Below are positions 35,017-43,615 of a stretch of 64,000 nucleotides of DNA, one piece after another. The stretch lies in the NCBI GenBank assembly GCA_045595395.1, contig JAZOAH010000016.1:124001-188000 (forward strand). The letters run 5' to 3'. The translations under genes were made by a program, and so were the position numbers. Every line of letters starts with the position of its first letter. Positions within the stretch are counted from its first letter, which is position 1. The stretch comes from CAKSHC01 sp045595395 (GTDB lineage Bacteria; Bacillota; Clostridia; Oscillospirales; UMGS1783). Below the pieces are notes generated by a model. That model was given only the letters and a program-made list of their open reading frames with translations, was not told the origin of the DNA and ran no database searches.

Positions 35017-36561
35017 TTATTCAATCACAAAGGGCAACTTACCTTTAGCCTGACGGCGACCGGACAGCACTTCAAAGGCATATCCCTGAGAGTCCTCCAT
35101 CATGTAGCCATAAATACGACGCTTCTGCGGCGTCAAATACTTCAAAGCAAAGGGGTTACCAAAATGCACCACAGCCGCAACCTTGCCCGAACGCGACAGA
35201 GCATTGATCACCACCTCGGTGCGACGGGTCAGACCGTCGGTTCCCAGATAGCTGGTGGTGGTGCAGAAGGTTACAAACACCGCCTGATTATATCCGGTGG
35301 CAGCCGTCAGCACACGGTCATGATCACGCTGCATGCTGAATTCCGGCAAAAACTCAATATCGGCGTTGGGAAATTCACGATGAATAGCCTCAACAACACG
35401 ATCGGGATTATACCATTTACCCGTCTGGATCTCATGGTTATCCGTCGGATCGTAATTGTTTTCGGTCAGAACGATGAACAAGGTCTTTTCGTTCTTGTCA
35501 ATGGCCACATCGACACCGTCGGTGATAGCCGTAATGCAATCGGCGGCAAGGCCACGAAGCTTTTTCTCATCCTCGGCACTAAACGGGCAAATACCCTGCT
35601 GCTGTCCCACAAATGCCTGAGCCGCCTGTACACGGCGTACTGCCTCATTCAAACGCTCATCACTGATCATGCCGTCTTCATAATTCTTTTTGAGCATTTC
35701 AAAGCATTCACGCGAAGAGCTGCGGAAGTTGGGCAGTACAATATCGTTACCGGCGGCAATCGCCATACCGTAAACATTCTCCTCACCAAACTTCTGCAAA
35801 ATACCCATCATGGCAAACGAATCGGTATAACACAGACCGTCAAAGCCCATGTTGCGGATAATATCAAGCACCTTTTTGGAGAGCGACGCCGGATAGTCAG
35901 GGTCAATATTAACATATTTGGTATGGTTGACCATGATGGACGGCAATAATCCCTTGCTCATCAGATACTGATAGGGAATCAGGTCGAACTCCTTAAGCTC
36001 CTTCTCCGTCAGGTAGGATTCGCCTTCAGCCATATGGGTATCCATCGGGTCTTCACATGAGCCGGGATAATGCTTGGCACAGGGCATGAAATGATGCTTC
36101 ATCATTTCGGTATACATTACTTCCAGCTTGCGCGACACCTTGTGCGGATCATCGGAAAGCTTGCGATAAACGCTGCACGGCGCATCGCCACGGCAAATAT
36201 CGGCGATTTGACCCCATGTCGCATTCAAGCCGGCCTTCTGCGACTCACTGACAACACCACGCACATAGGCGAGCAACGACTCGTCATCTTCGCAAGCACC
36301 CAGCGTCATCAGCTGCGTTTTGGGCAGCTCAGACGGCGGCCAGCCCTGCTCGGTATCGTTAACAATGATAATCGGATAATCGGCCGCTTCCTTGATTCTC
36401 TGAGCGATCGTCAGGTCATTATAGGGAACCTGAACGGCACCTACTGCGTGCTTTTTGACCATTTCCAGTGCAAAATCCACGTCATCCTGGCGCTGCGCCA
36501 CCAATCGATAACAGAGCACATGCCCCAGCTTTTGTTCGATTGTCATCTCTTCAATCTTCAT
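35017..36561 (-). CDS. GH3 family glycosidase, NagZ-like
   Basis: 514 residues. The GH3 N-terminal (beta/alpha)8 domain shows VNDTEQGWP, the NagZ-type acid/base loop KHYPGSCEDPMDTH (about 164-177) with its Asp-Thr-His dyad, MVNHTKY, and the nucleophile region FDGLCYTDSFAM (Asp near 243). The loop Gly-His-Gly of NagZ (KHFPGHG) reads Gly-Ser-Cys here. A C-terminal alpha/beta domain follows (about 345-514). No signal peptide, so it is cytoplasmic. The family removes beta-linked N-acetylhexosamine, sometimes by phosphorolysis. It overlaps the activase gene by 11 bases and is the third gene of a coupled glycyl-radical operon, which is unusual company. Confidence 0.85.
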   Translation of the reverse strand: MKIEEMTIEQKLGHVLCYRLVAQRQDDVDFALEMVKKHAVGAVQVPYNDLTIAQRIKEAADYPIIIVNDTEQGWPPSELPKTQLMTLGACEDDESLLAYVRGVVSESQKAGLNATWGQIADICRGDAPCSVYRKLSDDPHKVSRKLEVMYTEMMKHHFMPCAKHYPGSCEDPMDTHMAEGESYLTEKELKEFDLIPYQYLMSKGLLPSIMVNHTKYVNIDPDYPASLSKKVLDIIRNMGFDGLCYTDSFAMMGILQKFGEENVYGMAIAAGNDIVLPNFRSSSRECFEMLKKNYEDGMISDERLNEAVRRVQAAQAFVGQQQGICPFSAEDEKKLRGLAADCITAITDGVDVAIDKNEKTLFIVLTENNYDPTDNHEIQTGKWYNPDRVVEAIHREFPNADIEFLPEFSMQRDHDRVLTAATGYNQAVFVTFCTTTSYLGTDGLTRRTEVVINALSRSGKVAAVVHFGNPFALKYLTPQKRRIYGYMMEDSQGYAFEVLSGRRQAKGKLPFVIE

Positions 36562-37339
36562 GATCTTCTCCTGATTGATTTATTTTTTGGTAGATCCGAG
36601 CCAAAAGATCAGCATCGGGCACCTGAAATTCTTCCTGCGGCGCAAGACCCAGTCGTTCCGCCTTGGACAATCCCGTCCGATGATAGGGCATCAACTGCAC
36701 CCGCATCTTGGGATATTTCTTTTTAAGATCGGCGATCTTTTGAATGAAATCATCATCCAGATTACCCCCGGGCACAATGGGACATCGCAAGACAATGTCA
36801 GCCCCCAGGTTGTATAATACATCTAAATTTTTCAGGATCAGGGTATCCTCTACCCCCGTCAATTCCTTATGCCGAGCGGTAGAGGCCTTGCAGTCGAAGA
36901 GGAAGCAGTCGCACAGCGGTGCGATCTTCTCATAATGCTCGGTCTTGGCATGGCCGCAGGTCTCCATCATAAAGGAGATCCCTTCGGCCTTTGCTGCCTG
37001 CGCCAGCCCATAACACAGATCAAACTGCGCCATTGGCTCGCCGCCGCTGACCGTCAGCCCGCCGTCTTCCCCATAAAAAGGCTTATCCCGACGAACTGTC
37101 TGCATGATCTGCTCGACAGTCATTTCCTCACCGACCACGTGCCGTGCCCCGGTGGGACAGCCTTCCTTGCACCGACCGCAGCCGATGCACAGCTCACTAT
37201 GGAATTCTTCCTGCGCTTGGAAGGACAAGGATTCGATATTATGGCACCATTTACAGCGCAAGGGACAGCCCTTGAAAAAGACGCAGGTGCGAATGCCCGC
37301 TCCGTCGTCGGTGCAATACCGTTGAATATTAAATATCAT
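36551..37339 (-). CDS. Glycyl radical enzyme activating enzyme (radical SAM)
   Basis: 262 residues from the ATG at 37339. The alternative start at 37360 lies inside the end of the radical enzyme gene. The radical SAM motif is CPLRCKWC (C-x3-C-x2-C, near 24-31) and is followed by HNIESLSF. One ferredoxin-type insert is seen, CIGCGRCKEGCPTGARHV (about 50-67), where many relatives have two. GGEPMAQ and the later strands complete the fold. It abstracts H from the partner's glycine with S-adenosylmethionine. The gene directly follows, and is coupled to, the enzyme it should activate. Confidence 0.93.
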   Translation of the reverse strand: MIFNIQRYCTDDGAGIRTCVFFKGCPLRCKWCHNIESLSFQAQEEFHSELCIGCGRCKEGCPTGARHVVGEEMTVEQIMQTVRRDKPFYGEDGGLTVSGGEPMAQFDLCYGLAQAAKAEGISFMMETCGHAKTEHYEKIAPLCDCFLFDCKASTARHKELTGVEDTLILKNLDVLYNLGADIVLRCPIVPGGNLDDDFIQKIADLKKKYPKMRVQLMPYHRTGLSKAERLGLAPQEEFQVPDADLLARIYQKINQSGEDHED

Positions 37340-37340
37340 C

Positions 37341-39533
37341 TTAATACTCGGTCCGATCAATGATCTCCTGCTGCAAGGTCGGGGTCAATCGCACAAAATA
37401 GTCGCTGTATCCGCCGATGCGCACGATCAGATCGCCATGCTGTTCCGGATTCTCTTTGGCGTCGATGAGTGTCTGTCGATCAACGACATTGACCTGCATT
37501 TCCAAACCGCCCCGTTCTACAAAGGTGCGGACCAACTGCACGAATTTCTTCTGATTCTCGCCTCTGAGATTGTCTTTACCGAATTTGATATTGACCACCA
37601 TGCCGCCCAAAAACTCTTTCTGATCCCAAGAGCTCAGCGACAAGATCATAGCCGTCGGTCCGTGGGTATCTCTACCCTGTACCGGCGAACAACCGTCAGA
37701 GTAAGAATAGAACGCCTTTCTTCCATCGAAGGTGGCGCCCATCTTCGAGCCACGGATGGCATGACCGATATAGGAGAAGGAACCCGGCTGCATACGGCTG
37801 CCGCCCAGCATCGGCTCGTGGAAGATACGCTTGATGCCCTCCGCCAATACCTCAGCTACGCAGTCGGCCGACTCGTCGTCATTACCGTAGTGCGGCAGAT
37901 GATTGATGATGGTTTGACGCAGCACCTCTTCATCCTCAAAATTCTTGCTGATTATATCATAGAATTGAGAGAGCGTCAATGTGTTATTCTTATATACCAA
38001 TTCCCGAATCGCCACCAAAGAATCGACGGCATTGGAGAAGCCCAGGAAGACCGGCTGCAAGAACATATACCGCTCGCCGCCCTCGACGATACTGCGTCCA
38101 CGCCCGATGCAATCCTCCACCAAGCAGCATACACGCATCGGGTCATTGCTGTTACGGCTGGCTTCGAGCATGCGTGAGAAATAGGCAAACGGCTTGCTCT
38201 TTACATCCTTTTTCAGCGCCTGGATATACAACTCCTCTAATTGATGATAGTCGGCACAGTCGAGGTTGGCCGCAACCGTCTCCACCAGGATGCGGGGCAG
38301 GTCGATCGAAAAGGCCGTCGAATGGGCACGGGAACGTCCCACTACGCTGATCTCGGCGCAGGTGGTATGAATATAATTGACCGAATCCTCAACCGACACC
38401 CCATAGTCACGCAACGACTGCACAATGCTCTCATCGTTATAGAAGGCCGGATGGGTCACGCCGTGAGAAAGAACTTCGGCGGCATACAGCAGAAGATCCT
38501 CGCTCGTCTGCTTGTTGACCGCCAAGGCACCGTTGGGGTCAGGCTGACGAATATGGTCAAGCGCCGTAATAAACATATAGGTCAGGTCGTTTTCGACCAG
38601 ATTTCCGTCCTTATCCTGTCCACCTACGATAAAGCCGCTGGCCGAACGGGAGAAGACACGGGTCGATACACCCAGACACAGGCTGTCAACCATATCCTGC
38701 GCCTCTTGCTTGGTGAGTCTGCCCTCTTCCATATCCTTCTTATAGAAAGGATAGAGATAACGGTCGGGGCGGCCCAAGGGATAGAGACCGAACAGATTGC
38801 TTAAGAAGAAATGTACGCTTTGGATGGCTTCATGGAAGGTGGTGGCAGGCTCGGCAGGCACCTTCTGCATCACCGCCGCTATACGAAGCAGCTCCGATTT
38901 TCTCGGCTCGGCTGCCGTTTCGGCCAACTCGGCCGCCTTCTTGGCATAGCGAGAAGCCAGATCGAGCACAGCATCCAACTCGATCAGACAGCAACGATAG
39001 AATTCATCCTTTCGAACCACCTCAAACTCCGGGTAGACATCCACATCGTCATAGTCCAATTTATCCATCTGCGCCTGGATCTCAGCCTTGAGCCCATTGA
39101 TGCCCAAACGTAACAACTTCTCCAGATCCAATGATAAATGAGTATTGCGCAGACCGAACATCTCAAGCGTCGACGAGGACATGATAAACATATCGCACAA
39201 CTCATCGTAGCGCTTTTGTTCCTCCTCGGTATACTCAGGCAGATACAACTGGCCAACCAGCAACTCATCGTCGATAATGATGGGCTGGGCAGCATACAAC
39301 TCGGCCGCCTCGGCATAGGAGCGACGCAGACGCGAGGTATAGGCATCGTAATGCTTGAGATATCCCTCCAAAAAGGCCAGGGTTATCCAGCGATCGCCGG
39401 TGCAAAAATGGCGGTACTTTTTATCAATATAAGGATTCGTCTCCTGCGGAACGGGCAGCTTGGCATATTCCACCTTCAGCTTTTGCAGGCGATCACTGAT
39501 CGGTAATGGTTGATACGTCATGATACGATTCAT
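37341..39533 (-). CDS. Glycyl radical enzyme of uncertain substrate (PFL-like family)
   Basis: 730 residues. The C-terminal glycyl radical motif reads VRIGGYSDYFVRL, with the radical Gly near 708. The mid-chain thiyl Cys (near 392) lies in HTTCAEISVVGRSRAHS. A Cys-x-Glu pair marks dehydratase/lyase-type members, since pyruvate formate-lyase has Cys-Cys. The following residues differ from the CVEP of glycerol, propanediol, choline and isethionate enzymes and from CVET of hydroxyproline dehydratase. So the substrate cannot be named. The start at 39533 has a poorly spaced AAAGG; the ATG at 39521 (MTYQPLPIS) is as likely. First gene of the operon. Confidence 0.9.
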   Translation of the reverse strand: MNRIMTYQPLPISDRLQKLKVEYAKLPVPQETNPYIDKKYRHFCTGDRWITLAFLEGYLKHYDAYTSRLRRSYAEAAELYAAQPIIIDDELLVGQLYLPEYTEEEQKRYDELCDMFIMSSSTLEMFGLRNTHLSLDLEKLLRLGINGLKAEIQAQMDKLDYDDVDVYPEFEVVRKDEFYRCCLIELDAVLDLASRYAKKAAELAETAAEPRKSELLRIAAVMQKVPAEPATTFHEAIQSVHFFLSNLFGLYPLGRPDRYLYPFYKKDMEEGRLTKQEAQDMVDSLCLGVSTRVFSRSASGFIVGGQDKDGNLVENDLTYMFITALDHIRQPDPNGALAVNKQTSEDLLLYAAEVLSHGVTHPAFYNDESIVQSLRDYGVSVEDSVNYIHTTCAEISVVGRSRAHSTAFSIDLPRILVETVAANLDCADYHQLEELYIQALKKDVKSKPFAYFSRMLEASRNSNDPMRVCCLVEDCIGRGRSIVEGGERYMFLQPVFLGFSNAVDSLVAIRELVYKNNTLTLSQFYDIISKNFEDEEVLRQTIINHLPHYGNDDESADCVAEVLAEGIKRIFHEPMLGGSRMQPGSFSYIGHAIRGSKMGATFDGRKAFYSYSDGCSPVQGRDTHGPTAMILSLSSWDQKEFLGGMVVNIKFGKDNLRGENQKKFVQLVRTFVERGGLEMQVNVVDRQTLIDAKENPEQHGDLIVRIGGYSDYFVRLTPTLQQEIIDRTEY

Positions 39534-39571
39534 CCTTTCTATTCCGTAGTAAAGATTCTTAATACATTCAC

Positions 39572-39600
39572 AGTATACGCTATAAAAGTTCTTTTGTATA
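39572..39600 (-). promoter_or_regulatory. Promoter of the glycyl radical operon
   Basis: TATACA (39595-39600), 17-base spacer, TATACT (39572-39577). The weak -35 fits an activator-dependent promoter, but no operator is seen. Confidence 0.55.
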
Positions 39601-39641
39601 GGATTAAATTACGAAAAATAGGAAATTTATAAACTAAATTT

Positions 39642-39673
39642 AAAAAATGGCAGAGAGTTTCACCTCTCTGCCA
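39642..39673 (-). terminator. Intrinsic terminator of the GH36-like gene
   Basis: 10-bp stem (39648-39657 with 39664-39673), 6-base loop, six T at 39642-39647 on the minus strand. Confidence 0.92.
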
Positions 39674-39679
39674 CTTTCT

Positions 39680-42600
39680 TTATTTTGCCGTGTAATAGAT
39701 CAGATACGACGTACCGGCATTCTGATAGGAAACCGATATACCGTCAGTCATCAGCTCTTCTCCCGTCCTGGTCCACGTATCGCCCGTATCGGCGTTCGTC
39801 ACATCATACTCGCTGTTGGGATTGAGGCCGCGCAGACAATAGGTATCAGTCAATGTCGTTCCTTCCAACGGACAGAAGGTCATCACATAACCTGCGTCCT
39901 TCTCCGGCGCATAGAACTGGTAGGCGGCATTTTTTTCATCCATATTCTGTTCCCAGTCATCTGCATAGCCGCAGTTACTCGAATAACCAATATCATCGTG
40001 AATACCGTAGGAAAGCATATAATAATCGCCTAACATATATTCCTGATAATCCTCGTATTGATCAAGGATCGGCACCAACCACTCGGCACTATTGATAAGT
40101 CCGCCGCTTACCGGGTGTACTGCACCCATAACAGAACGCATGTTGTAGGCCTTGTCGTTATACTGCCCGCCTTGACCATCACCGTCCGGATCGCCATCTC
40201 CATACCACGGATAACCGCCGGCGTGGATGGGCAGCCACCAGGTCAGATTGAAGTTGATCGAACGCTTACCGTCAACGATACTGTGTGCCGGATCATTCGG
40301 GTGATCGATGCAATCGGTTCGCCACAGCGGCACCGACCGCTTCATCATTTCAATATCCAGACGACGACCGCCCGAAGCGCAGTTATCAATGAACAGACCC
40401 GGATTGCGCTCGACCAGCTCATCAAAGAAACGATACAAGTTGGTAATGTACATGATCTCGGTCATGCCTGGGTCACGACTCATCTTTTCATCCTGAGCAG
40501 TCCAATACGCATTCGGACTGATGTTGAAGTCGTGTCGATACCAGGTGATGTTATTCTCCTGAATAAAATTACTGATAAAAGTGATCATGAACTCGCAGGC
40601 ATCGTCGTTGGAGAAATCAAAAAGAAGATCGTTAGACCCCTCAATGGAAATGAAGAAATCATCCGAACACTGCTCGGTAATCCACGAGCCGTTCTTGGCA
40701 CGTTCCGGCTCAAACCAAAGCAGCAGCTCCATATCATTCTCTTTCAGATAGTTGCTTACCTCCGATAAGCCATTGGGGAAGCGTGTGTCGTTGAAATACC
40801 AGTTGCCGACTTCATTCTCCCAATCACCGCTCAACCAATCGGTACTCGTATCTATATTTCCAAACCACGAGGCGTCGATCCACAGTCCCTCAACGTCCAA
40901 TCCGGCTGTTTTGGCTTGCTCAAGCGCTTCAATAATTTCGTCCTCGTTGTCCTCACCATTCAACGAAATAAAGTTCGGAACCTCGACGATTTGGCCATTC
41001 TCGTCTTTGGGAGTATAGGATTTGAGCATCAAATCACGGAAATTGTTATGACCGGTATCGCTATCCCCATTAAAGAATTGGAGGGTAATGCTGGGCGTGC
41101 GGATCTCTTCACCGTCATTGAGTGTAATTATTGTGTCGTCCTTAAATCCGGCCGACAGATCGACCGTGCCGTTGGCGTAGGTAAAGTCAGCCTGCCAGTT
41201 ACCCGTCCATCCGATGGCACCCATCACACCCTTCGTACCGTTGGAAATTTCAAAATACGGGAAAGCCACATCGGAGGAGCGTCCATCCGGCTCTTTAGGA
41301 TTATCCGGGTGATTTGCACCTTCGGGCAAACTGAAACTTCCCTTTTCCGCCAGATCAATGAAGATCGGCTGAAAATCAGTTATGGCGGCCTTCGAGCCAT
41401 ATGCCGTGATCAACTGCGCATCCGAGATGTCCAGCGAACTGTTCAATGGTTTGATATTGATAAAGGAAGGATTTGGATGAGTTCCGCTACTCTCTTTCTT
41501 GATATGTACCGTCCAAGAAAGGGCAGCCATCTCTTCGTCTAAGGTAATATCGGCCCATACTATAAACTTACCACTCTCGTTGGCCTCTTGATCCGTTTCG
41601 TATCTGAGAGTCCACTCGGTGTCACTGGGAGTCTCAATCGTTTTCTTCCAGCGGGAGAGGGTATCAATGTTGAGATCAGTGCAGAAGAGGGAAAACAGCG
41701 TGTCTTCTTCAATCTGCGCTTCCAGCCAGGCTCTGGCATCGGCTGCCGCAGCGCTGTTATTATAATAGGTCTTCACATCGCCGATAGCCTCCACGCCGGT
41801 CCCGGAAACAAATTTCGGCTTAGCGGCAAGCGAAACAAAGTTGGTCACATTTTCAAAGCCATAGACCCGCAACACGATGACATAATTTCTCGTAGCATCT
41901 GCCTGCATTGCTTCGGCATAGGTCGTAAGGATCGAGGAAGGAATGCCCACCGGGATCGTTTTCTGATGGTTGAGCGTAAGATCCATGGTCATGGTAATGT
42001 CGGCATTCTCCGCATCAGCCAACAGCTCATAGCCCTTCAGTGAATCAAATTTCAGATGGACACCGAATTTTACCTCATAGGCATCCGGATCGGGCTTCAT
42101 GGCATGCTTGATCGTATACGAGAATAGGCGATATCCGCCAAAATCTGTATCATATAGGGGCATCGCCTGATTACCGGATTGCAGAACCAGATGATTCTCG
42201 CCCGGCTGATTCTTTTCTATGACAATACCACCCTTGGCTTCGGCCGTGTCCGTGACCTGGCCAAACGAGATCATATCACCCAAAACCGTAAGCGTGTGAC
42301 CGTTAAGATCCAGGGTAGCACCAGCCATGACATAAAGATTGTTAACGCTCTTAGTCTCATCCAGCGTAACATTCGCACTATATGTCGTCCATGCTTCAGT
42401 TGCACGGCCATCGGTCAGCGTAACAAGCGCTTCATCATTATCATCTGTCTGCGTATCTCGATGCTTATTGGCACTGAGCAGCTTATTATCTTTACCGATA
42501 ACAACCGAACTGTCGATCGTGGAGTCACATAGTTCGTGGCAACTGGCGCCGGCCACACCCTGATCGGTCAGCCAAATAAACGTACCGTCAGGAACCGAGT

Positions 42601-43063
42601 AAGGCGCTTCTCCCCACGGCTCATCATGCATATGGTTTGAGGTATTGGCCTCGGGGCAGCGATTAAAAACAGCAAACCAAAGATCGCTATACCCCTCGGT
42701 ATCCGCTTTCGCAGCCATCAACTCAGCAGCACCGTACAACTGCCAATACTTGCCTGAGTCGTGGTCGCAAGGACCGTTAGGCCAGTTATTGGCTATGACG
42801 ATCTTCTGCTTATTTTTGATCATGACCGGATAGGAGAATTCCAACGCTACTGTAACCTGAGTGTCCGTGATCTCTGTCACGGTTCCGCTTTCGAGCGAAA
42901 CTAAGTCTTCCGAATCATGCCAATACTGAACATCAAAACTGGTGTCTAAACTGACCCCGGTCGTTGCCGTATCGGTAGCACTGGCCGCATAAGACAGCCC
43001 AAACAGCATACATACTACCAGAACTAACAGCAAAATCTTTTTAGCCGATCTTATCTTTTTCAT
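39680..43063 (-). CDS. Secreted GH36-like alpha-galactosidase/N-acetylgalactosaminidase with large N-terminal region
   Basis: 1,127 residues from the ATG at 43063 (GAGGT 8 bases upstream). Signal peptide about 1-28 (KKILLLVLVVCMLFGLSYAASA). The C-terminal half is the GH36 catalytic barrel: GLWIDASWFG, LLLWFEPERA, nucleophile Asp in TWYRHDFNI (about 845), DNCASGGRRLDIEMMKRS and the acid/base candidate in LWRTDCID (about 917). Residues 30-450 hold a poorly recognised part with a strand-rich segment (LYVMAGATLDLNGHTLTVLG) that may bind glycan or be pectate-lyase-like. No sortase or S-layer anchor is seen. Alpha-galactoside or GalNAc release from dietary or mucin glycans is the best guess. Confidence 0.83.
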   Translation of the reverse strand: MKKIRSAKKILLLVLVVCMLFGLSYAASATDTATTGVSLDTSFDVQYWHDSEDLVSLESGTVTEITDTQVTVALEFSYPVMIKNKQKIVIANNWPNGPCDHDSGKYWQLYGAAELMAAKADTEGYSDLWFAVFNRCPEANTSNHMHDEPWGEAPYSVPDGTFIWLTDQGVAGASCHELCDSTIDSSVVIGKDNKLLSANKHRDTQTDDNDEALVTLTDGRATEAWTTYSANVTLDETKSVNNLYVMAGATLDLNGHTLTVLGDMISFGQVTDTAEAKGGIVIEKNQPGENHLVLQSGNQAMPLYDTDFGGYRLFSYTIKHAMKPDPDAYEVKFGVHLKFDSLKGYELLADAENADITMTMDLTLNHQKTIPVGIPSSILTTYAEAMQADATRNYVIVLRVYGFENVTNFVSLAAKPKFVSGTGVEAIGDVKTYYNNSAAAADARAWLEAQIEEDTLFSLFCTDLNIDTLSRWKKTIETPSDTEWTLRYETDQEANESGKFIVWADITLDEEMAALSWTVHIKKESSGTHPNPSFINIKPLNSSLDISDAQLITAYGSKAAITDFQPIFIDLAEKGSFSLPEGANHPDNPKEPDGRSSDVAFPYFEISNGTKGVMGAIGWTGNWQADFTYANGTVDLSAGFKDDTIITLNDGEEIRTPSITLQFFNGDSDTGHNNFRDLMLKSYTPKDENGQIVEVPNFISLNGEDNEDEIIEALEQAKTAGLDVEGLWIDASWFGNIDTSTDWLSGDWENEVGNWYFNDTRFPNGLSEVSNYLKENDMELLLWFEPERAKNGSWITEQCSDDFFISIEGSNDLLFDFSNDDACEFMITFISNFIQENNITWYRHDFNISPNAYWTAQDEKMSRDPGMTEIMYITNLYRFFDELVERNPGLFIDNCASGGRRLDIEMMKRSVPLWRTDCIDHPNDPAHSIVDGKRSINFNLTWWLPIHAGGYPWYGDGDPDGDGQGGQYNDKAYNMRSVMGAVHPVSGGLINSAEWLVPILDQYEDYQEYMLGDYYMLSYGIHDDIGYSSNCGYADDWEQNMDEKNAAYQFYAPEKDAGYVMTFCPLEGTTLTDTYCLRGLNPNSEYDVTNADTGDTWTRTGEELMTDGISVSYQNAGTSYLIYYTAK

Positions 43064-43119
43064 GCAATCATACCTCTGTTCTTGCATTTATTCGAATATT
43101 TGTAATCATATTCAGTTTT

Positions 43120-43148
43120 ATTATACATAACATCCGGCCATTCGTCAA
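43120..43148 (-). promoter_or_regulatory. Sigma-A promoter of the GH36-like gene
   Basis: TTGACG (43143-43148), 17-base spacer, TATAAT (43120-43125), giving a leader of about 50 bases. Confidence 0.8.
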
Positions 43149-43254
43149 CAACTTTTTCCTCGACATATTCTAAACGGCTCGTCACATAGTAAATGCGTCA
43201 AAAGCCATTTTGCTCGTTGCTTCAATACGCCGGCGTTACCCCCTCTGTTCTTGT

Positions 43255-43282
43255 GTTATTTCCCCTTCCCGGCGCATAGACT
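43255..43282 (+). promoter_or_regulatory. Sigma-E-type promoter of spoIIID
   Basis: GTTATTT (43255-43261), 13-base spacer, CATAGACT (43275-43282), close to the sigma-E consensus (GKCATATT, CATACANT). spoIIID is a known sigma-E target in Bacillus. Confidence 0.6.
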
Positions 43283-43312
43283 GTAGCAAAACCCGTCTAT
43301 GGGAGGTTTTCA

Positions 43313-43603
43313 ATGAAAGGACAGCCGGAGGACAGGGCGGTCGAGCTCGCCCATTACATAATCGAGAACGGGGCGACGGTGCGTGCCGCCGCCAAAAGGC
43401 ACGGCATATCAAAAAGCACCGTCCATAAGGACATTACCGAACGCCTGCCCCGCATCAGCGGCAGCCTGGCCGAGCAAGTCAAGCAAGTGCTCAATTATAA
43501 CAAAGCGCAGCGCCATCTGCGTGGCGGTGAGGCAACCAGACAAAAATATGAGCAGATCGCCATCGTAAAAAAAACACGCACTAAAAAAACGGAATCGTTA
43601 TGA
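43313..43603 (+). CDS. spoIIID: Sporulation transcriptional regulator SpoIIID
   Basis: 96 residues. A HTH (TVRAAAKRHGISKSTVHKDITERLP, about 22-46) is followed by the basic C-terminal helix with NYNKAQRHLRGGEATRQKY. The protein agrees with Bacillus SpoIIID along its length. It controls mother-cell genes after engulfment and helps turn on sigK. GGGAGG lies 8 bases before the ATG. The last codons overlap the araC-type gene of the opposite strand by 6 bases and lie inside a shared terminator. Confidence 0.95.
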   Translation: MKGQPEDRAVELAHYIIENGATVRAAAKRHGISKSTVHKDITERLPRISGSLAEQVKQVLNYNKAQRHLRGGEATRQKYEQIAIVKKTRTKKTESL

Positions 43604-43615
43604 TTCCGTTTTTTT
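43590..43615. terminator. Bidirectional terminator overlapping both stop codons
   Basis: Stem 43590-43596 with 43602-43608, extended by A7/T7 runs. It includes the last codons of spoIIID and of the AraC gene. Confidence 0.88.

Noticed and set aside
35017..39533. Assigning the radical enzyme as propanediol dehydratase of the fucose pathway
   Set aside because: Tempting from the nearby fucose genes, but the active-site motif (CAEIS) differs from the CVEP of that class and the operon is separate.
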